From NCBI GenBank assembly GCA_022843165.1, contig JALHOD010000008.1:62001-126000 (forward strand): a DNA stretch of 64,000 nucleotides, read 5' to 3'. The DNA is from Pseudorhodoplanes sp. (GTDB lineage: Bacteria; Pseudomonadota; Alphaproteobacteria; Rhizobiales; Xanthobacteraceae). Both the position numbers and the translations under genes were made by a program. The notes below the pieces were generated by a model, which was not told the origin of the DNA, searched no databases, and worked only from the letters and a program-made list of their open reading frames with translations. This document shows, piece by piece, positions 36,706-45,791 of this stretch (positions within the stretch are counted from its first letter, which is position 1; every line of letters begins with the position of its first letter).

Positions 36706-37110
36706 TCAAAGCGGGGTCACCGATGTGACGGCGTAGGTATGCATCGCCTCGCCTTCGCGGATCGACACATACTCGCCCAGTTCGAACTTTTCATTTTCAA
36801 AATGATAGCCGGTTTCGACATCCTCGTCGCCGCTGATGTCGTATTGAAAGGCCCATGCACCGCCGGGGCGGTGCAGGAGATGCCCGACCGCATCGTCTTC
36901 GGTCGGGCGGAATTTGACAACGCGGCAGGCATCGCGATACTCGCGCCAAAGCGCGGCATCAATCTTGCGGTCGCGATCAAGCGGCGCGATGATTGTATAT
37001 CCATAAGCCGAGCTTCCGGACGGATGTCCCGGTTCGCGCGCAAGCTCCAGCCTGATTTGCCGGAAGCTGTGCGGCAATGATGCCGCTGCGACAGGCGTGG
37101 CTTTGATCAT
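36706..37110 (-). CDS. Hypothetical conserved-looking protein downstream of fixK
   Basis: 134 residues. Two ATGs occur at 37116 and 37110; GGAG sits one base before the first and seven before the second, so 37110 is used. The sequence is soluble, rich in beta-strand-like segments (YGYTIIAPLDRDRKIDAALW, AWAFQYDISGDEDVETGYHF, GEYVSIREGEAMHTYAVTSV) and has a single His-Leu-Leu-His patch. I do not recognise the family. It lies 13 bases downstream of fixK in the same orientation, so it is probably co-expressed with the regulator. Confidence 0.65.
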   Translation of the reverse strand: MIKATPVAAASLPHSFRQIRLELAREPGHPSGSSAYGYTIIAPLDRDRKIDAALWREYRDACRVVKFRPTEDDAVGHLLHRPGGAWAFQYDISGDEDVETGYHFENEKFELGEYVSIREGEAMHTYAVTSVTPL

Positions 37111-37123
37111 AGACATGCTCCAG

Positions 37124-37801
37124 TCAGGAATTGAGGCTATTGAGCACGGCGCGGTCGCGCAACACAATCCGGCGCGAATTGGGAAGCTCGATTGCCGCTT
37201 CCTGCTGGAACAGCGTAAGCGTCCGAGAGACCGTCTCGATGGTGAGTCCCAGATAGTCGGCGATGTCCTGACGGGTCATCGGCAGTTCCACGGCATTGCC
37301 GGTTCCGAATTTTGCCATTTCGAGAAGGAATGAAGCAACTCGCTCCTGGGCGCTCTTCACGAGGAGCATCGCGTGTTTGCGGGCATGATTCAATTCGCTG
37401 GCTGTCAATTTCCAGAGCTGGTTGGCGATATCCTTGTCCCGTTCCGCAGCTGCGAAGATCGCGCTGCGGCGGATGACCAGAACGGTCGTCTGGGTCACGG
37501 CTTCCGCCGATGCCACATGCTCCGCCCCGGTATCGAGGCCGAAGATATCACCGGCGAAATGGAAGCCTTCAATTTGCCGGCGCCCGTCGTTCAGTATCTT
37601 GTAGCTGCGCACCGCACCGCTCACGACCTTGTAGACATAGTCGGCCGGCTCGTTCTCACCATAAATTTCCGTGCCCTTGGCGAAGGTCATGGACGCCCCT
37701 GTGAGTTCGGGGCTGTCGAGAAATGTGGACGTCTTTCGCAGGGGGACGACGTTGCGGACTGGGGCGACTGAGGCCTGAGAGGCGAGGGCTTGCGAGCGCA
37801 T
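37124..37801 (-). CDS. fixK: FixK-type Crp/Fnr family transcription regulator
   Basis: 225 residues from the ATG at 37801, which has AAGGAGG six bases upstream; the longer upstream frame covers the fixK-fixL promoter gap and is rejected. A cyclic-nucleotide-binding-like beta-roll (~30-140) and dimer helix lead to the HTH MTRQDIADYLGLTIETVSRTL. The recognition helix keeps the E..SR pattern that reads TTGA half-sites. The protein contains no cysteine at all, so it has neither the FNR Fe-S cluster nor the oxidation-sensitive cysteine reported for Bradyrhizobium FixK2. Control should therefore be at the level of synthesis, by FixLJ encoded divergently. Confidence 0.9.
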   Translation of the reverse strand: MRSQALASQASVAPVRNVVPLRKTSTFLDSPELTGASMTFAKGTEIYGENEPADYVYKVVSGAVRSYKILNDGRRQIEGFHFAGDIFGLDTGAEHVASAEAVTQTTVLVIRRSAIFAAAERDKDIANQLWKLTASELNHARKHAMLLVKSAQERVASFLLEMAKFGTGNAVELPMTRQDIADYLGLTIETVSRTLTLFQQEAAIELPNSRRIVLRDRAVLNSLNS

Positions 37802-37835
37802 GGGGATCCTCCTTGTGTCCATGCATTCACTGATA

Positions 37836-37854
37836 CGGTCCATTCCCCGGACCG
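37836..37854. promoter_or_regulatory. Inverted repeat in the fixK-fixL gap
   Basis: CGGTCC, seven bases, GGACCG: perfect 6-base arms, 35 bases upstream of fixK. A second palindrome, GGGATATCCC, lies at 37877-37886. Either might be a regulator site (FixJ or autoregulation) or a leader hairpin; no recognised consensus was matched. Confidence 0.35.
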
Positions 37855-37951
37855 GAAATTCGGATATTGCACCTAAGGGATATCCCGGAGGGGCTTGGAG
37901 GCCAGGGGTTGATGGGTTGCCCCAATTCAGAGAGATTAGAGCGTCTCGCGG

Positions 37952-39469
37952 GTGGACTTCGACTTGCCAATTGAAATTACTAATGAAAATAAGAACGGTC
38001 GGCTCGCGCCGGTATGGCGGCACCGTGTCATCGTTTACGGCCTGAGTATCTGCGTTGTGCTGATGGCCTTTGCCGTGCGCCACCTGCTGGTGCCCACGTT
38101 GGGCGACCAATCGATATATCTATTCTTCATTCCGGCGGTTCTGGTCGCAAGCGCGCTGGGAGGATTTGGCCCCGGTTTTTTGGCGACCATGCTGAGCGTT
38201 CTGCTCGGGTTTATTTTCACCGAATCCGGGATATCTCAGGCAGAATTGATTAGTGCGGCGGCATTCTGCGGGATTGGCGTCGGAATGGCATGGCTGGGCG
38301 GCCGCGTGCAAAAAACGCAGTACATGGCCGAGGTGACCAACCAGGACCTCCTGGCCAGGGAAGCGCATCTGAAATCCATTCTGGATACGATTCCCGAAGC
38401 TATGATCGTGATTGACGAGCGGGGGATCATGCGATCCTTCAGTTCCGCTGCCGAGCGGCTTTTTGGCTATTCCGCCGCCGAAACCATCGGACAAAACGTC
38501 AAGATCCTGATGCCCTCGCCATATCGGGAAGGACATGACGGCTATCTCGATCGCTATAGGCAGACCGGCGAGCGCCGGATCATCGGGGTCGGGCGCGTGG
38601 TGGTCGGAGAGCGCAAGGATGGTTCGACATTCCCGATGGAGCTTGCCGTCGGTGAGATGAAATCAAACAACCGCCGGTTCTTCACCGGCTTTGTGCGCGA
38701 CCTCACGGAACGGCAGAAAACAGAAACGCGCTTGCAGGAGCTTCAGGCGGAACTCGTTCACATTTCCCGGCTGACGGCGATGGGTGAGATGGCGTCGACC
38801 CTGGCCCACGAACTGAACCAGCCGTTGGCTGCCATCACGAACTACCTCAAGGGATCTCAGCGCCTTCTCGAATCGAGTAATGACACATCGGCGGCGGCCA
38901 TACGGGAGGCGATGAACAAGGCCGGCGATCAGGCGTTGCGGGCTGGCCAGATTATCCGCCGGCTGCGCGATTTTGTGTCCAGAGGGGAAACCGAGAAAAA
39001 AGTCGAAAATCTTCCCAAGCTGATTGAAGAAGCCAGCGCTCTTGCTCTTGTCGGTGCCAAAGAACAGGGAATCCGTGTCAGATTCCAGTTGAACCCGCGT
39101 CTCGAGCTTGTTCTGGTCGACAAGGTCCAGATTCAGCAGGTGCTGCTCAATCTCATTCGCAACGCCATTGACGCGATGTCGGAGACGGTGCAGCGCGATC
39201 TCACTATTTCTACTGAACCGGTCGAAGGCCAGATGGTTCAGATCAGCGTGGCGGATACCGGAATCGGCATTCCACCCGAGATGACATCACAATTGTTTCA
39301 GCCTTTTGTCACGACAAAACGTGATGGAATGGGTGTGGGTCTGTCCATCTCCAAGACAATCGTCGATACCCATGGGGGGCGTCTGTGGGCGGAGGCGAAT
39401 CCCAAAGGCGGGACCGTCTTTCGCTTCACCTTGCGTCTGGTAAGCGCCGAGGATCTGCAGGATGACTGA
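37952..39469 (+). CDS. fixL: Oxygen sensor histidine kinase FixL (haem PAS)
   Basis: 505 residues from a GTG. Three to four N-terminal membrane helices form a DUF4118-like segment (~28-115). A PAS domain (~135-260) matches the haem-binding FixL PAS: the proximal ligand is His195 in [12 protein letters not shown], and Arg201 and Arg215 (IIGVGRVV) stand at the same offsets (+6, +20) from the histidine as the O2-sensing Arg206 and Arg220 of B. japonicum FixL (His200). The kinase histidine is His286 in [12 protein letters not shown], followed by NAIDAM, DTGIGIP and GMGVGLSI ATPase boxes. Oxygen-free haem should activate phosphorylation of FixJ. Its end overlaps fixJ by eight bases. Confidence 0.93.
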   Translation: MDFDLPIEITNENKNGRLAPVWRHRVIVYGLSICVVLMAFAVRHLLVPTLGDQSIYLFFIPAVLVASALGGFGPGFLATMLSVLLGFIFTESGISQAELISAAAFCGIGVGMAWLGGRVQKTQYMAEVTNQDLLAREAHLKSILDTIPEAMIVIDERGIMRSFSSAAERLFGYSAAETIGQNVKILMPSPYREGHDGYLDRYRQTGERRIIGVGRVVVGERKDGSTFPMELAVGEMKSNNRRFFTGFVRDLTERQKTETRLQELQAELVHISRLTAMGEMASTLAHELNQPLAAITNYLKGSQRLLESSNDTSAAAIREAMNKAGDQALRAGQIIRRLRDFVSRGETEKKVENLPKLIEEASALALVGAKEQGIRVRFQLNPRLELVLVDKVQIQQVLLNLIRNAIDAMSETVQRDLTISTEPVEGQMVQISVADTGIGIPPEMTSQLFQPFVTTKRDGMGVGLSISKTIVDTHGGRLWAEANPKGGTVFRFTLRLVSAEDLQDD

Positions 39470-40085
39470 CAAGGACATCGTTCATATCGTTGATGACGAC
39501 GAGGCCGTTCGCGATTCGCTGGCATTTCTGCTTGGGACCGCAGCGATGAAGGTTCGCCTTCATGAATCGGCTGCGGAGTTTCTTGCCAAGTTCAATCAGG
39601 AAGAATCCGGCTGCATCGTCACCGATATCCGCATGCCCGGCATGGATGGGCTCGAACTGTTGCGGAAGCTCAAGGAATCCCGAGTTGCTACGCCGGTCAT
39701 CGTCATTACCGGGCATGGCGATATCCCGCTGGCCGTGGAGGCGATGAAAGCGGGCGCCAGCGATTTTCTCGAAAAGCCGTTCGATCAGGACACGGTGCTG
39801 TCCGCGATCCGGACCGCACTGAGCCGACGACAAGAGGAGGGTAGCCGGTCCGCCGAGCAATTGGCCATCGGTGAGCGGCTTGCAGCATTGTCGCCGCGCG
39901 AAAAGCAGGTTCTGGACGGGTTGATTGCCGGCTTGCCGAACAAGACCATTGCCTATGACCTTGGTATCAGTGCCCGAACCGTCGAGGTGTATCGCGCCAA
40001 TGTCATGACCAAGATGGGCGCCAACAGCCTCCCGGATCTGGTGAGGATGGCTTTGACCGTCAATATGGCCGAACGCAAGACTTAG
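39462..40085 (+). CDS. fixJ: Two-component response regulator FixJ
   Basis: 207 residues. The receiver phospho-acceptor is Asp55 in [17 protein letters not shown], with [20 protein letters not shown] and EKPF completing the domain. A LuxR-type HTH follows: [40 protein letters not shown]. In relatives, phospho-FixJ activates fixK. Translation is probably coupled to fixL. Its stop overlaps the stop of the convergent acyl-CoA synthetase/GNAT gene. Confidence 0.94.
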   Translation: MTDKDIVHIVDDDEAVRDSLAFLLGTAAMKVRLHESAAEFLAKFNQEESGCIVTDIRMPGMDGLELLRKLKESRVATPVIVITGHGDIPLAVEAMKAGASDFLEKPFDQDTVLSAIRTALSRRQEEGSRSAEQLAIGERLAALSPREKQVLDGLIAGLPNKTIAYDLGISARTVEVYRANVMTKMGANSLPDLVRMALTVNMAERKT

Positions 40086-42787
40086 CCGTTGGGAGCTAAG
40101 AGAGAATAGCTGACAAAGCTCAATTCCGGCTCTTCGGCGTCGGCCTCGACGCTGAATCCCAGTTCCCGGCACATCCGCAGCATGATGGTGTTCTCGCGCA
40201 AAACCTGCCCGTGGATGCGCCGCAAACCTTCCGCGCGGGCATACTCAATCATCAGTTCCATCAGTTTCCACCCGAGGCCGCGGCCCTTTAGGTCCGAGCG
40301 CAGGAGGATGGCATACTCGGCGGTGTCGTAATTGGCATCAGCATGCAACCGCACCACGCCGTTCAACTCACCCGATGCCTCATCAATGGCGATAAAGGCC
40401 ATGGCGCGCGCATAATCAATCTGGGTCAGACGCGCAATAAAGGGATGGTTGGGATCCTTGACCGATGCGAAAAAACGCAGCCTCAGATCCTCTTCTGACA
40501 CACGCTTGAAGAAGTCGGTGAATAACGGCTCGTCCTCCGGCCGAACCGGACGGACGAATATCCGCCAGTCTGAATCGAGCGTCAGGCGGCGTTCCCATTG
40601 CTTGGGATAGGGACGGATGGCGAGATGCTCATGCGCGCGCCCGTGCCGTCCCGCAGGGATCGCGGATACGGCCACTCGGGCGTCCAGGCACAGCACGCCG
40701 GTCTCATCCGCGAGGAGAGGGTTGATGTCGAGTTCCTGGATTTGCGGTATGTCGGCGGCCATTTGCGCGATTTTTACCAGCGTCAGTGCAATGGCGTCTT
40801 GGTTGGCTGCGGGAATATCGCGATAGGCGGCGAGAATGCGCGCTACTCTGGTCCGCCCGATCAGATCCTGCGCAAGTTTCATGTCGAGGGGCGGCAAGGC
40901 CAACGCCTTGTCGTTGATGACTTCGACCGCCGTTCCGCCGCGCCCAAACAATATGACCGGACCGAATACGGAATCGGGAGCAATGCCAAGGATGAGCTCG
41001 CGCGCATGAGGGCGGCGGATCATCGGTTGCAGAATGAATCCATCCATGCGCGCATCCGGCTTCAATTGCCGGACATTGGCGATCATGTCGGTCGCGGCCT
41101 GAACGACCTCCGGCTCGTTGACGAGGTCCAGCCGCACACCGCCCACATCCGATTTGTGGACAATGTCGCGTGAAAATATCTTGAGCGCCACGGTCATGCC
41201 GTCGGCAAAAAACGGCGCCGCCACGCGTCCCGCCGCCTCGGGGGTCGCAGCGTGGACGGTGACAACGAGGGGTACGGCATAGGCGCGAAAGAGCGCAACC
41301 AGTTCAAGTGGATCGAGCCAGCGGCGCCCCTCCGTGAGGACCTTGTCTACGACGGCGTTAGCAGCTTCTTCGTCCGCCTCGAACTGCTCGGGAAGACTCG
41401 GTGGCATTTCCATCAAGGCAATGGCGGCTTCCCGATAACGTACGAGATGCATGAAGCCCCGAATGGCTTCGGCCTCCGTGGGATAATGCGGAATGGCCGC
41501 GGCGTTGAAAATCTGTGAAGCGCGATCATTGTCGCCGATCCATGACGCGAAAATCGGTTTTGGCTCCACCCATTTCGTTCGCTGCGCCACGACGGCTTGT
41601 GATATGGCCGTGGCGACTTCGACGGGTGATGTCAGTGCAGTCGGAACGTTCAGGATGAGAACCGCATCGTTTTCGGTATCCGTCAAAAGCTCATCGAGTG
41701 CGGCAAGGTAGCGCGCCGGGTCGGCGTCGCCGATGATGTCCACCGGATTTGCCCTCGACCAGGTCGAGGGCAGGACCGCGTCGAGACGCGACAGGGTTTC
41801 GTGCGAAATATCAGCCGTGCGGCCGCCAAGATCGCGCAGGCGATCGATCGCGAGAACGCCGACGCCTCCGCCGTTGGTCAGGACTGCGAGCCGGTTGCCC
41901 TTGAAGGACTTGACACGACTCAGTGTCTCCGCGGCGTCAAACAGCTCACTGAGGTCGAACACCCGCAAAAGCCCGGCGCGACGGAAGGCGGCGTCGTAGA
42001 CGGCGTCGGATCCCGCAAGCGCGCCTGTATGCGTGGCGGCGGCCTTGGCGCCTTCGACGTGCCGGCCGGCCTTGACGACAACGACGGGTTTGGTTCGTGC
42101 CGCTGCACGCGCCGCGGACATGAACTTTCGGGCGTCCTTGATCGACTCGACATAGAGCAGAATGGCGCGGGTTCTGGGATCAAGCGCGAAATGATCGAGC
42201 AAATCGCCGATATCGATATCGAGTTGATCTCCGATCGACGCGATCGCCGAGAAGCCAATTTCATTCTCGATTCCCCATTCCGCAAGCGCTGCGGCGATGG
42301 CTCCCGATTGCGAGATCAACGCAAGATCGCCGGATTTCGGCATGCGCGCAGCGAAGCTCGCATTCAGGGCGGTATGCGGCACGATCAGGCCGAGACAATT
42401 GGGTCCCAGCAGCCGCAAGCCGTATTTGCGGGCTACCGTTTCAGACTGGTCGGCGAGCGAGCCAGGCCCGTGGCCAAGGCCGGCGGTCAGGATGATGGCT
42501 GCGCCGACCCCCGCTTCGCCCGCGTCTTTCACGATGGCCGGGATTGCCGGGGCCGGAGTTGCAATAATCACTAAGTCGGGCGCCTTCGTCAGATCGCGAA
42601 CGGTCGGAACGCATCTTGCGCCATTGATTTCGCGGTAGCGTGGATTGACCAGTTCGACTGCGCCGGCAAACCCTGCCGCGCGAACGTTCTTGAGAACGGC
42701 GTTGGCAAGCGATCCGTCACGTGCGCTCGCCCCGACGATGGCAAGCGATTGCGGAGAGAAGAGCTGCGAAAACCGGTAAGTCGACAT
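40082..42787 (-). CDS. ADP-forming acyl-CoA synthetase-like protein fused to GNAT acetyltransferase (Pat-type)
   Basis: 901 residues. Residues ~1-130 are a CoA-binding Rossmann domain (VGASARDGSLANAVLKN), ~145-460 succinyl-CoA-ligase-like domains, ~480-700 an ATP-grasp domain (HKSDVGGVRLDL, MIRRPHARELILG), and ~735-901 a GNAT domain (DSDWRIFVRPVRPEDE, LLRSDLKGRGLGWKLMELMI). This is the Pat/YfiQ architecture, a protein lysine acetyltransferase that inactivates acetyl-CoA synthetase; the ligase part is often inactive. Here it faces a divergent anion transporter across a gap holding a perfect FixK-type box, suggesting low-oxygen control of acetate metabolism. Confidence 0.88.
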   Translation of the reverse strand: MSTYRFSQLFSPQSLAIVGASARDGSLANAVLKNVRAAGFAGAVELVNPRYREINGARCVPTVRDLTKAPDLVIIATPAPAIPAIVKDAGEAGVGAAIILTAGLGHGPGSLADQSETVARKYGLRLLGPNCLGLIVPHTALNASFAARMPKSGDLALISQSGAIAAALAEWGIENEIGFSAIASIGDQLDIDIGDLLDHFALDPRTRAILLYVESIKDARKFMSAARAAARTKPVVVVKAGRHVEGAKAAATHTGALAGSDAVYDAAFRRAGLLRVFDLSELFDAAETLSRVKSFKGNRLAVLTNGGGVGVLAIDRLRDLGGRTADISHETLSRLDAVLPSTWSRANPVDIIGDADPARYLAALDELLTDTENDAVLILNVPTALTSPVEVATAISQAVVAQRTKWVEPKPIFASWIGDNDRASQIFNAAAIPHYPTEAEAIRGFMHLVRYREAAIALMEMPPSLPEQFEADEEAANAVVDKVLTEGRRWLDPLELVALFRAYAVPLVVTVHAATPEAAGRVAAPFFADGMTVALKIFSRDIVHKSDVGGVRLDLVNEPEVVQAATDMIANVRQLKPDARMDGFILQPMIRRPHARELILGIAPDSVFGPVILFGRGGTAVEVINDKALALPPLDMKLAQDLIGRTRVARILAAYRDIPAANQDAIALTLVKIAQMAADIPQIQELDINPLLADETGVLCLDARVAVSAIPAGRHGRAHEHLAIRPYPKQWERRLTLDSDWRIFVRPVRPEDEPLFTDFFKRVSEEDLRLRFFASVKDPNHPFIARLTQIDYARAMAFIAIDEASGELNGVVRLHADANYDTAEYAILLRSDLKGRGLGWKLMELMIEYARAEGLRRIHGQVLRENTIMLRMCRELGFSVEADAEEPELSFVSYSLLAPNG

Positions 42788-42871
42788 GAGCGGTCTCTTT
42801 CGGCCTGACGCTGTATGGAGTGGCGGTTCCTTCGTGGATTCGATGCTTGTGGTTCGAAGGTCCGTCGTGAG

Positions 42872-42885
42872 TTGATCTGTCTCAA
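42872..42885. promoter_or_regulatory. FixK/FNR-type box between pat-like and anion transporter genes
   Basis: TTGATCTGTCTCAA, a perfect TTGA-N6-TCAA. Centred about 91 bases from the pat-like ATG and 67 from the transporter ATG; it could serve either or both. Confidence 0.65.
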
Positions 42886-42945
42886 GGTCTCAAATCGGCT
42901 CGTGTCCATTTTAGTCCGGTCCAACCGAACGCCGGAGCAGGGACC

Positions 42946-44448
42946 ATGGCGACCACAGATGTGCCTTCACAGTCAACTCCACAGCCCCGCGGATGGTTGG
43001 CCTCGAATTGGGGGGTGTTGGCTGCAATCGGGGCATTGATCGTCATTCTTATCCTACCGACACCCACCGGTCTGCCGGTGGCCGGACAGCGCATGCTTGG
43101 GGTTCTAGTGTTTGCCGTTATCATCTGGATGACGGAAGCGCTGGACTATGCCGTGTCGGCGGTGGTGATTGCCGCCCTCATGGCTTTTCTTCTGGGGACG
43201 GCGCCAAGCATTGCCAACCCGAAAGTCCTGTTGGGCACCAGCGCGGGGCTTGGGCTGGCCTTTAGCGGTTTTGCCAATACGGCGCTGGCGCTGGTCGCGG
43301 CGGCACTGTTCCTGGCAGCCGCCATGACGATCACCGGCCTGGACAAGCGAATCGCGCTCACCATTCTCTCCTATGTCGGAACAAAGACGCGGCAAGTTGT
43401 GGCCGGGTCCATTCTGGTCGGATTTGTCATTGCATTCCTGGTGCCTTCGACCACCGCCCGAGTCTCGTGCCTTGTGCCGATCATGCTCGGGATCATCGCG
43501 GCCTTCGGCGTCGATCGCAAAGGCGCTTTTGCCGGCATGTTGATGATCACGACCGTGCAAACGGCCAGCATCTGGAATGTGGGCATCAAGACCGCCGCCG
43601 CGCAGAATATGGTGGCGATTGGATTCATCGAAAAAGCCTTTCAGCGTACAATCACCTGGCTGGAATGGCTTATCGCGGCCGCGCCGTTCGGAATTCTGAT
43701 GTCCGTCGCTTTGTATTTCGTCATGACACGGATGATGCCGCCCGAGGTAAAGGAAGTGCCGGGCGGGCGCGACGCAATTCGCAAATCGCTGGCCGATCTG
43801 GGTTCGATGAAGGCCTCGGAAAAGAAATTGCTCGCGATCTCGCTGACTTTGCTGGCGCTCTGGTCGACCGAAGGCGTGCTGCACAGATTTGATACCTCGT
43901 CGACCACGGTGGCGGCGGTCGCGCTGATGTTCTTACCCGGCATCGGCATCATGACTTGGAAGCAGGCGCAACCGGTCATTCCGTGGGGAACAATCGTCCT
44001 GTTCGGGGTCGGCATCAGTCTCGGAACGGCATTGCTGCAAACCAAGGGAGCGGTCTGGCTGGCCGATCTGGTGGTCGCGGAATTCGGACTCAGGAACGCC
44101 ACGTCGATGTTCATCCTCGGTGTGATGAGCCTCTTTCTCATCGTCATTCATCTGGGATTTGCCAGCGCGACTGCGCTGGCCTCCGCGATGATTCCGATTG
44201 TCATCGCAGTGCTGCAGGGCGTCGCGACGCCGGGCATCAACGTTGTTGGAATGACCATGCTGCTGCAGTTTGTCGTCAGCTTCGGCTTTATCTTGGTCGT
44301 GAACGCGCCCCAGAACATGGTGGCCTATGGCACCGGGACTTTCGAGGCGCGCGATTTTGTGAGAACCGGTCTGGTTCTGACGGTGATCGCGTTTGCGCTT
44401 GTTCTGATCCTCGGAGCCACCTATTGGCGATGGCTGGGTTATACGTAA
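42946..44448 (+). CDS. DASS/SLC13-family anion (dicarboxylate/sulfate) transporter
   Basis: 500 residues with about twelve membrane helices. The pattern ITGLDKRIALTIL, VPSTTARVSCLVPIM and the C-terminal FGFILVVNAPQNMVAYGTGTF resemble the paired hairpin loops (SNT-like motifs) of the divalent anion:sodium symporter family. The usual S-N-T triplets appear as STTA and VNAP, so substrate and coupling ion cannot be called. Divergent from the pat-like gene over a FixK-type box, and followed by an amino-acid permease after 40 bases. Possible role: dicarboxylate exchange under low oxygen. Confidence 0.82.
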   Translation: MATTDVPSQSTPQPRGWLASNWGVLAAIGALIVILILPTPTGLPVAGQRMLGVLVFAVIIWMTEALDYAVSAVVIAALMAFLLGTAPSIANPKVLLGTSAGLGLAFSGFANTALALVAAALFLAAAMTITGLDKRIALTILSYVGTKTRQVVAGSILVGFVIAFLVPSTTARVSCLVPIMLGIIAAFGVDRKGAFAGMLMITTVQTASIWNVGIKTAAAQNMVAIGFIEKAFQRTITWLEWLIAAAPFGILMSVALYFVMTRMMPPEVKEVPGGRDAIRKSLADLGSMKASEKKLLAISLTLLALWSTEGVLHRFDTSSTTVAAVALMFLPGIGIMTWKQAQPVIPWGTIVLFGVGISLGTALLQTKGAVWLADLVVAEFGLRNATSMFILGVMSLFLIVIHLGFASATALASAMIPIVIAVLQGVATPGINVVGMTMLLQFVVSFGFILVVNAPQNMVAYGTGTFEARDFVRTGLVLTVIAFALVLILGATYWRWLGYT

Positions 44449-44488
44449 CCGCCACGCGGTGCCCTGAAATAGGGAAGCGGGGTACGGA

Positions 44489-45775
44489 ATGCAGCTCAAG
44501 CGCGTTCTGGGTCCGGTTCAACTGACTTTCTACAGTGTTGGCGTCATCATCGGTGCCGGCGTCTATTCGGTCATTGGCGCGGCGGCGGGGCTGGCAGGTG
44601 AAAGCCTCTGGCTGAGTTTTCTGGCCGGGGCGGTGGTCGCACTGCTCACCGCCTTGTCCTATGCGGAGATGACCACGTCGTTCCCGGGAGCGGGCGCTGA
44701 ATACGTCTATATGCGGCTCGCCTTTCCGGGCATGAACTGGATCTCATTCGCGGTCGGACTGATCATTCTGATCGGCGGTGCGGCGACGGCGGCAACGGTG
44801 GCTGTGGCCTTTGGCGGTTATCTCAAAACCTTCATGGCCGTGCCGACCGTTCTGTCCGCCACCTTTTTGCTTGCCGTCTGCACGGCCTTCAATATCTGGG
44901 GACTGCATGAATCGAGTTGGGTCAACATCGCCTTTACCTCGATCGAGATAGGCGGCCTGTTGCTGGTGATTGCCGCTGGCATCGCGCATGATGGGTTTGT
45001 TGAACCCTTGCTCACCATCGAGATCCAGCCTAGGTTCATGGCGGCCACGGCGCTTCTGTTTTTTGTCTATCTCGGGTTCGAGGAAGTCGCCAATCTGAGC
45101 GAGGAAGTTCACGATCCGGCACGCTCCATGCCGCGCGCGATCCTCTGGAGCATTGTCATCACCACTATCCTGTATGTGTTGGTTTCTCTGGCCGTGGTCG
45201 CGCTGGCAAGCCCGTCCGAACTGGCCGGGAGCGAAGCGCCGCTCACCGTGGCGATCCAGAAGGTTTGGTCGGGCGCGGGCTATTTCCTTAGCGGGATCGC
45301 GCTGTTCGCAACGGCCAACACGGTGCTGATCACCCTTATTGCAACATCCCGGCTGGCTTTCTCCATGGCGCGGGACGCCGAAATTCCTCCAATCATTGCG
45401 AGTCTGCTGCCAAGGCGGCAAACGCCGTGGATTGCGGCTTTGCTGGCATTTGTGATGGCGGCGGTGCTGATTCCCTCCGGCAGTCTCGAACTCCTGGCCG
45501 GGCTTTCCTCGTTTGCGGCGTTGCTGGCGTTTCTTGCGGTTAATATTGGCCTGATCGCGCTTCGGTATGAACTGCCCGATCATCACCGGCCGTTCCGGGT
45601 GCCGTTGAGCATTGGCCGGTTGCCGCTTATTCCGCTCGCAGCCATCGGCGCCATCCTGGTGCTTCTGGTGTATTTCGACTGGAAGATTTATGTCGCAGGT
45701 GCCGTGGCCTTTGCGGTGAGCGGGATCGCGCTTGGGATCCGTCACTGGTTCAACAATCAGCCGGCCCGCTTGTAA
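44489..45775 (+). CDS. APC-superfamily amino-acid permease
   Basis: 428 residues and about twelve membrane helices. The first helix has the APC substrate motif GVIIGAGVYSVIGAAAGLAG, and FLVYLGFEEVANLSEEVHDPARSMPRAI lies in the helix 6-7 region. Such permeases move an amino acid or amine by proton symport or exchange. Co-oriented with the DASS transporter upstream (40-base gap, no box of its own), so probably the same transcript. Substrate unknown. Confidence 0.88.
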   Translation: MQLKRVLGPVQLTFYSVGVIIGAGVYSVIGAAAGLAGESLWLSFLAGAVVALLTALSYAEMTTSFPGAGAEYVYMRLAFPGMNWISFAVGLIILIGGAATAATVAVAFGGYLKTFMAVPTVLSATFLLAVCTAFNIWGLHESSWVNIAFTSIEIGGLLLVIAAGIAHDGFVEPLLTIEIQPRFMAATALLFFVYLGFEEVANLSEEVHDPARSMPRAILWSIVITTILYVLVSLAVVALASPSELAGSEAPLTVAIQKVWSGAGYFLSGIALFATANTVLITLIATSRLAFSMARDAEIPPIIASLLPRRQTPWIAALLAFVMAAVLIPSGSLELLAGLSSFAALLAFLAVNIGLIALRYELPDHHRPFRVPLSIGRLPLIPLAAIGAILVLLVYFDWKIYVAGAVAFAVSGIALGIRHWFNNQPARL

Positions 45776-45791
45776 TCCTTGCGGCGCAAGT

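Noticed and set aside
37802-38110. N-terminal extension of fixK by about 100 codons
   Set aside because: It would consume the whole fixK-fixL promoter region and the start of fixL. The ATG at 37801 has a strong AAGGAGG site.
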